Shown here one piece after another: positions 59,395 through 64,000 of a stretch of DNA of 64,000 bases (position 1 is the stretch's first letter; each line of letters begins with the position of its first letter). Source of the DNA: Lachnospiraceae bacterium (lineage in GTDB: Bacteria > Bacillota > Clostridia > Lachnospirales > Lachnospiraceae). Position numbers and translations under genes: made by a program. The notes below the pieces were generated by a model that made no database searches, was not told the DNA's origin, and saw only the letters and a list, made by a program, of their open reading frames with translations. Location: assembly GCA_910575565.1 (NCBI GenBank), contig CAJTFL010000007.1:124001-188000 (forward strand). The letters are read 5' to 3'.

Positions 59395-59821
59395 ACTGCT
59401 GCACCAGCCGGAACACGGAATCAATAAAAAAGACAGCCAAGGCAATCGCTCCGGCAATCTGCAGCGTTTCCACCAGATACCGGGTAGATAAAATCCGGAT
59501 ATCCCGCATCATATAATAAACGCACCGATAGATGGATGCTCCCGGCACAGAAGGCAGGATCCCTGCCACCAGAAAAACTGTCACCGGCGCCTTCAGCTTC
59601 CGGGCGAAAACATGGCTCATTCCGGCCACCATCAAGCTGGAAAGGAAAGCCGCCATAGGCTCGGAAACCAGGCAGACCTCCACCACCTGGTACACCAGCC
59701 AGCCAAGGCCGCCCACAAGCCCTGCATGGAACAGATATTTTTTCGGCAGCTCCAGCACCAGCCCAAAGCTGAGCACCGCTAAAAACGCCCCCATAGAACG
59801 GATCAGGATCCCGGCTACCAC
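59378..59821 (-). CDS. threonine/serine exporter, small subunit (ThrE_2/DUF3815)
   Basis: 147 residues with four to five helices (GAFLAVLSFGLVLELPKKYL, GGLGWLVYQVVEVCL, FLVAGILPSVPGASIYRCVYYMM in part). Together with the DUF1212 gene it makes the split form of the ThrE-type amino acid exporter. GTG start at 59821 overlaps the upstream stop by 7 bp. The 3' end overlaps the convergent DUF5688-like gene by 17 bp. Confidence 0.85.
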   Translation of the reverse strand: MVAGILIRSMGAFLAVLSFGLVLELPKKYLFHAGLVGGLGWLVYQVVEVCLVSEPMAAFLSSLMVAGMSHVFARKLKAPVTVFLVAGILPSVPGASIYRCVYYMMRDIRILSTRYLVETLQIAGAIALAVFFIDSVFRLVQQFTSNG

Positions 59822-60597
59822 AGGTACTCACCTCCCATCAGGAAACGGAACAGCCCCATGCTGGCTCCCACTCCCGCAGCTACCGCCAAAGCCGTCACCA
59901 CCGCTTCCAGCATCCTGGCCACCCCTGCGCTGTAATCCCCGTTTAAGGTATCCCGGATGGCCGTGGTAAATACCACCCCTGGAACCAAAGGCATAATCCC
60001 ACTGACAATCACCGTATCCCGGTTGAACTCCCAATGGGCATAATTATTCAGCCACAGGGAAACCGCGCCCACAAAAAAAGCCGCGATGGTTTCCACGCAA
60101 AAATCATTAAGCTGCACCCGCTTTACAAGGGCAATCACCCCGGCCAGGCAGATCCCCACCACCATAGCCGCAAGGCAGTCCAGCCCATCCCCGCCAAACA
60201 GGACGGAAAAAAAGCCGCAGGTTCCCACATACCCCAAACTGGCGGCAATGGACGGGTAAATCTTCGCATCCCTAATTTCCAGAAGATGCCCGTAAGCTTC
60301 CGAGACCGTAAGCTTCCCTGCGCAAAGCTCCCTTGACACCTGGTTCACCATGGTGATCCGGTTTAAATTGGTGGAGCGATCCGACACACGGCGAACCATG
60401 GCAATCGCCTCACCCTCCGGATCATCCAGGCTTAAGTAAATCCCGGTGCTTAACACGATATTGGCTCCCTCTTTTCCCTGAGCCAAATCCAGGATATGCT
60501 GGATGGTCGTCTCCACCCGGTTAATCTCCGCCCCGCTGACCAGCATGATCTCCCCCGCCAGGGCGGCCGTTTCCACTAATAATTTATCCTTCCCCAT
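59815..60597 (-). CDS. threonine/serine exporter, large subunit (ThrE/DUF1212)
   Basis: 260 residues. Cytoplasmic N-terminal part (LLVETAALAGEIMLVSGAEI, NRVETTI motif) followed by five helices, with the family GIMPLVPGVVFTTAIRD near the C-terminus. Exports threonine or serine, probably driven by ion gradient. AGGGG precedes ATG 60597 by 8 nt. It starts 24 bp after feoB on the same strand, so it could be read with the iron operon, though functions do not obviously connect. Confidence 0.88.
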   Translation of the reverse strand: MGKDKLLVETAALAGEIMLVSGAEINRVETTIQHILDLAQGKEGANIVLSTGIYLSLDDPEGEAIAMVRRVSDRSTNLNRITMVNQVSRELCAGKLTVSEAYGHLLEIRDAKIYPSIAASLGYVGTCGFFSVLFGGDGLDCLAAMVVGICLAGVIALVKRVQLNDFCVETIAAFFVGAVSLWLNNYAHWEFNRDTVIVSGIMPLVPGVVFTTAIRDTLNGDYSAGVARMLEAVVTALAVAAGVGASMGLFRFLMGGEYLW

Positions 60598-60621
60598 AAT
60601 TTACGCCCCTAATGTTTAACA

Positions 60622-62622
60622 TTACGAAAAAATCAGCCGCCCAACCTGATATACCAGCACGGAAGCTGTCCACGCCACCAAAAGCTGGAACACCACCATC
60701 CCAAGCGTCCACCGCCTGGAACCGGTCTCCCGCCTTATGGTTCCGATAGCCGCCACACAGGGCGTATACATCAGGCAGAAAATCATTAACGCATAGGCAT
60801 TCACGCTGCCAAACCCGCCTGCCGCCAGGCTCTGCATCAGCATCCCCATCCCCTGCTGGGAATTGATGTTCCCGATTCCGTATAGTACAGAGAAACTGGA
60901 AACCACCACCTCCTTGGCAGACAAGCCGGAAATCAGCGCTACGGCAATCTGCCACTGTCCTAATCCCGCCGGAGCCAGCGCCGGAGCCAGGATACGGCCA
61001 AACATGGCCGCAAAGCTTTCCGACACATCCTGGATAAAGCCTGACGGCCCCATATTTAACACAAACCACAGGATAATCGAAGCGATAAAAATAGTCGTCC
61101 CCGCCTTGGTCAAATAATCCTTTACTTTTTCCCACACATAGATAGCGACCGTCCTGGCATTAGGCGTCTTGTACTCGGGAAGCTCGATCAAAAGCCCGTT
61201 ATCCTCCCCGTCCTTAGCGCATTTATGTACCACAAAGGCCACGAAAAGCGCCGTAACCAAGCCAATCACGTACAGGGAATAAGCCACGAAAAGCGCCTGC
61301 TCCCGGAAAAACATCTCCGCAAACAGCACATAAATCGGGAGCCTGGCAGAACAGGACATAAAGGGCGTAATCAAGATCGTCTTGCGCCGATCCTTTGGGC
61401 TTTCCAAGGCTCTTGTAGCCATCACCGCCGGAACCGTGCAGCCAAAGCCCAAAAGCATAGGCAGGAAAGCCCGGCCAGACAGCCCAACCATCCCCATGGT
61501 TTCATTCATCACATATGCCACACGGGACATATAGCCGCTGTCCTCCAAAAAAGCCAGTGCCAGAAACAGGATGAAGATATTGGGCAGGAAGGTCAGGATC
61601 CCCCCCACTCCCGCGATAATCCCGTCCACCACCAGGGAAGACAGCCAGGATGAAACCTTGATCATCTCCAAAAAATGCTGCATAAACAAGGAAAACCATC
61701 CAAGGCCTGCCTCGAAATAGCCCTTTAAAAAATCGCCTACCGTAAAGGTAAGGAAAAATACCATGGCCATAATGCCCAAAAATATAGGAATCCCCCAGAT
61801 CGGATGGCATAAAACCTCGTCCACCTGATCCGTCCAGGCGGATTTGACCTCCTTATTAAACAGGCATTCTTCCACAATCTCTTCAATATAATCATATTTT
61901 TCATTGATGATCCGCTTGCTGTAATTTTTATCAACAATATTATTCACATCAACCGGGTGATCCTCCGCCACCACCTCATCATACTCCAGAAGCTTAACCG
62001 CGTGCCAGCGCAGGTTATCCATAGCTCCGTAATGAGCCTTAAGGACGGTTTCCACCTTCCCGATCTTATCCTCCAGCAGCGGGCTATAGCGCATCACTAT
62101 CCCATGCGGCTCCTCCTCATAATGATGAACCACCGCGTGCATCAGCACATCCAAGCCAGTCCGCTTCCTGGCAGACACTGGCACGATAGGGATCCGCCCT
62201 AACATCTCCGGCAGCCGGTGAAGGTCAATCTCCATCCCCCGCTCTTCTATGATATCCATCATGTTCAGTGCCAAGATCACCGGCCGCTTAAGCTCCAAAA
62301 GCTGCAGGGTCAGATATAGATTCCGTTCCAGGGACGAGGCATCCACCACATTGATAATCACATCCACTTCCCTGTCCTCTATGCACTTCCTGGTCACTTT
62401 TTCCTCAATCGTAAAGGAGCTTAAGCTGTAAATCCCCGGAAGATCAATCACTTTAATGGGTCTGCCTTTATAGCTGGTCTCCCCCTCCACCCGCTCTACC
62501 GTCACGCCGGGCCAATTCGCTACCTTAAGCTTCGCCCCGGTAAACGCATTAAACAGCGTGGTTTTCCCGCAGTTGGGATTTCCCACAAAACCAACCCGAA
62601 TAGGCTGCTCTTTCTCACTCAT
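60622..62622 (-). CDS. feoB: ferrous iron transporter FeoB
   Basis: Main Fe(II) importer under anaerobiosis. 666 residues from ATG 62622 (GGAGG 7 nt upstream). N-terminal GTPase domain: G1 GNPNCGKT at 14-21, G2 NWPGVTVE, G3 DLPGIYSL, G4 NMMD; a GDI-like helical linker; then two Gate units and about ten helices, with GCTVPAVMATRALESPKDRR and FMSCSARLPIY carrying the conserved Cys. Overlaps feoA by 8 bp. FeoC is absent, as usual in Firmicutes. Confidence 0.96.
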   Translation of the reverse strand: MSEKEQPIRVGFVGNPNCGKTTLFNAFTGAKLKVANWPGVTVERVEGETSYKGRPIKVIDLPGIYSLSSFTIEEKVTRKCIEDREVDVIINVVDASSLERNLYLTLQLLELKRPVILALNMMDIIEERGMEIDLHRLPEMLGRIPIVPVSARKRTGLDVLMHAVVHHYEEEPHGIVMRYSPLLEDKIGKVETVLKAHYGAMDNLRWHAVKLLEYDEVVAEDHPVDVNNIVDKNYSKRIINEKYDYIEEIVEECLFNKEVKSAWTDQVDEVLCHPIWGIPIFLGIMAMVFFLTFTVGDFLKGYFEAGLGWFSLFMQHFLEMIKVSSWLSSLVVDGIIAGVGGILTFLPNIFILFLALAFLEDSGYMSRVAYVMNETMGMVGLSGRAFLPMLLGFGCTVPAVMATRALESPKDRRKTILITPFMSCSARLPIYVLFAEMFFREQALFVAYSLYVIGLVTALFVAFVVHKCAKDGEDNGLLIELPEYKTPNARTVAIYVWEKVKDYLTKAGTTIFIASIILWFVLNMGPSGFIQDVSESFAAMFGRILAPALAPAGLGQWQIAVALISGLSAKEVVVSSFSVLYGIGNINSQQGMGMLMQSLAAGGFGSVNAYALMIFCLMYTPCVAAIGTIRRETGSRRWTLGMVVFQLLVAWTASVLVYQVGRLIFS

Positions 62623-62845
62623 CCTCCTGCCTCCCCACTTCAATGCCTTCCGCAATTTTCCTGCCCAGAGCCAGCCGGGTTCCTCTTACCTTGATAATCA
62701 CCGATCCACTTCCCTTACGGTTTAGTATGGCTACCGGTGTTTTCTCATTAACGCCCAAAGCCTCCAGCCTGCGGCCGATGGCTTCTGCAACCAGAACGCG
62801 TTTCACATAGTACGTCCTGCCCTTCTCACACTCATTTAATTTCAT
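62615..62845 (-). CDS. feoA: FeoA family ferrous iron transport protein
   Basis: 76-residue SH3-like protein that supports FeoB. Core ALGVNEKTPVAILNRKG then GSVIIKVRGTRLALGRKIAEG is typical. ATG 62845 has GGAGG 5 nt upstream; longer in-frame starts lack a site. Coupled to feoB by an 8-bp overlap. Confidence 0.93.
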   Translation of the reverse strand: MKLNECEKGRTYYVKRVLVAEAIGRRLEALGVNEKTPVAILNRKGSGSVIIKVRGTRLALGRKIAEGIEVGRQEDE

Positions 62846-62988
62846 GAATTCCTCCATCTCCCTGGGATATGCGCAAGGCATAACCCCACGGCACAGCAAA
62901 CGCCTTCCCCCTTACGGAGGACTACTTAGCCATATCCAGAATTCGTTTGAAAACCCGCTCTATGGCCTGCCGGGCAATTTGCAGTATC

Positions 62989-63017
62989 ATTGTAAACTGA
63001 TTAGGAATGATTGTCAA
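62989..63017 (-). promoter_or_regulatory. feoAB promoter with inverted ATCATT/AATGAT repeat
   Basis: Minus-strand TTGACA (63012-63017), 17-nt spacer, TACAAT (62989-62994). ATCATT in the spacer and AATGAT across the -10 are inverted, resembling Fur/DtxR-type half-sites; iron repression is plausible but inferred. Confidence 0.6.
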
Positions 63018-63106
63018 CAAGGAGTGTGATCCCTTACGGCCGCCCCTTATGGCCGCCGGTTTGGCTTCGGCCGCGGATGTTTAGCACGGCAATCCTCAGG
63101 CAGCAG

Positions 63107-64000
63107 CTATTCCAATTCAAGCAGCATTTTCTTTATCTCCACCATCTTGTCCCGCAGCTTTGCCGCCTCCTCGAAATTCAGCTCCGCCGCCGCCTGGCGC
63201 ATCTTCTTGGTCAGTTCCTTCACCAGCTTTTCCAGTTCCTGGCGATCCATAGATTCCGGATCCTTGGCAAAATCCTTATCCTTCGGATCGGCTGCCTTCG
63301 AGATGGCAATCAAATCCCTGACGGCCTTCTGGATGGTCCTTGGCGTAATGCCATTCTCTTCATTATACTTCTGCTGGATTGCGCGGCGGCGGTTCGTCTC
63401 TCCAATTGCCCGGTTCATGGAATCGGTCACAGTATCCGCATACATTATCACATGACCCTGGGAATTTCTGGCAGCACGCCCTATAGTCTGGATCAGGGAT
63501 GTTTCCGAGCGCAGGAAACCTTCCTTATCCGCATCCAGTATGGCGACCAGGGTAATCTCCGGAATATCCAGGCCTTCACGCAGAAGGTTAATGCCCACCA
63601 GCACATCAAACACATCCATGCGCATATCCCGGATAATCTCCGCCCGCTCCAGCGTATCAATATCCGAATGCAGATACTTTACCCGGATCCCCACCTCCCG
63701 CATATAGTCGGTTAAATCCTCCGCCATCCGCTTTGTCAGGGTAGTGATTAGCACCTTATGGCGGCCCTCCACTTCCCGGTTAACCTCGGCAACCAGATCG
63801 TCAATCTGCCCCTCCACAGGACGCACCGAAATTTCCGGATCCAGAAGGCCCGTGGGGCGGATAATCTGTTCCGCCCGCAAAAGCTCATGTTCCCCTTCAT
63901 ACCCCGAAGGGGTAGCCGACACAAACAGCATTTGATCAATCTTTCCCTCAAATTCCTCAAAGTTTAAAGGACGGTTATCCAAGGCAGAGGGCAGGCGGAA
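63107..64000 (-). CDS. uvrB: excinuclease ABC subunit B (N-terminal part beyond window)
   Basis: DNA-damage recognition helicase of nucleotide excision repair. The frame is open to the right edge (reading [17 protein letters not shown]), so only the C-terminal 297 residues are present. Visible: helicase motif IV-VI region with [24 protein letters not shown] and the VSATPSGYE motif, and the C-terminal UVR domain ([20 protein letters not shown]) that contacts UvrC. Normal for the family in what is seen. Confidence 0.96.
   Translation of the reverse strand, partial: FRLPSALDNRPLNFEEFEGKIDQMLFVSATPSGYEGEHELLRAEQIIRPTGLLDPEISVRPVEGQIDDLVAEVNREVEGRHKVLITTLTKRMAEDLTDYMREVGIRVKYLHSDIDTLERAEIIRDMRMDVFDVLVGINLLREGLDIPEITLVAILDADKEGFLRSETSLIQTIGRAARNSQGHVIMYADTVTDSMNRAIGETNRRRAIQQKYNEENGITPRTIQKAVRDLIAISKAADPKDKDFAKDPESMDRQELEKLVKELTKKMRQAAAELNFEEAAKLRDKMVEIKKMLLELE

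Overview
The window looks like chromosome from a low-to-mid GC, spore-lineage Firmicute of the Lachnospiraceae (Clostridium cluster XIVa), probably a gut commensal. This rests on the gene order tig-clpP-clpX-lon-engB, a clostridial 6S RNA beside deoB, a SpoIID-type protein, several protein families I associate with Lachnospiraceae (resembling DUF5716, DUF5717, DUF5688 and DUF4364), AGGAGG-type ribosome binding sites and consensus sigma-A promoters. I see no phage, plasmid, insertion sequence or CRISPR array.

Layout. 1-2.2 kb: end of a BioY biotin transporter, a small lipoprotein, a Cro/CI-type regulator behind a long palindrome, and a prolyl-tRNA editing protein with a perfect consensus promoter. 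2.2-6.3 kb (minus): M24 aminopeptidase, dihydrolipoyl dehydrogenase, HAD phosphatase. 6.4-7.4 kb: tRNA-Pro(GGG), tRNA-Thr(GGT), then a gene-free stretch with a 151-nt near-perfect palindrome. 7.4-12.6 kb (minus): SpoIID-like protein, AI-2E family permease, 6S RNA, deoB. 12.9-17 kb (plus): ECF sigma factor, its probable anti-sigma partner and a membrane protein, a duplicated hairpin element, pckA and a cupin.

17-35 kb is a carbohydrate region that has been rearranged. It holds a manA remnant, a phosphohexomutase, an SGNH esterase fused by deletion to the front of a sugar-binding protein, an AraC regulator flanked by small gene remnants, a complete ABC importer operon (binding protein, two permeases, GH31 and GH13 glucosidases) divergent from a LacI regulator, a second LacI regulator, and a GH36 alpha-galactosidase with an operator lying over its promoter. 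The likely substrates are alpha-glucosides with 1,6 links and alpha-galactosides.

35-48.5 kb (minus) is one co-oriented run: a DUF5717-like giant protein, a DUF5716-like actin/Hsp70-fold protein, a TPR-like protein, a NUDIX hydrolase, a secreted M60 (mucin-type) metallopeptidase of 1844 residues with a dockerin-like motif, and a translationally coupled protein with choline-binding-type cell-wall repeats and a cohesin-like domain. The first three form an uncharacterised module; the last two look like a protease and its wall anchor. These are the best candidates for an undescribed system.

48.5-64 kb: DUF4364 regulator, the protein quality-control cluster (tig, clpP, clpX, lon, engB), a DJ-1/PfpI protein, a 10-copy 30-bp tandem repeat, a DUF975 membrane protein, a DUF5688-like protein, the two-part threonine/serine exporter, feoA-feoB and the 3' end of uvrB.
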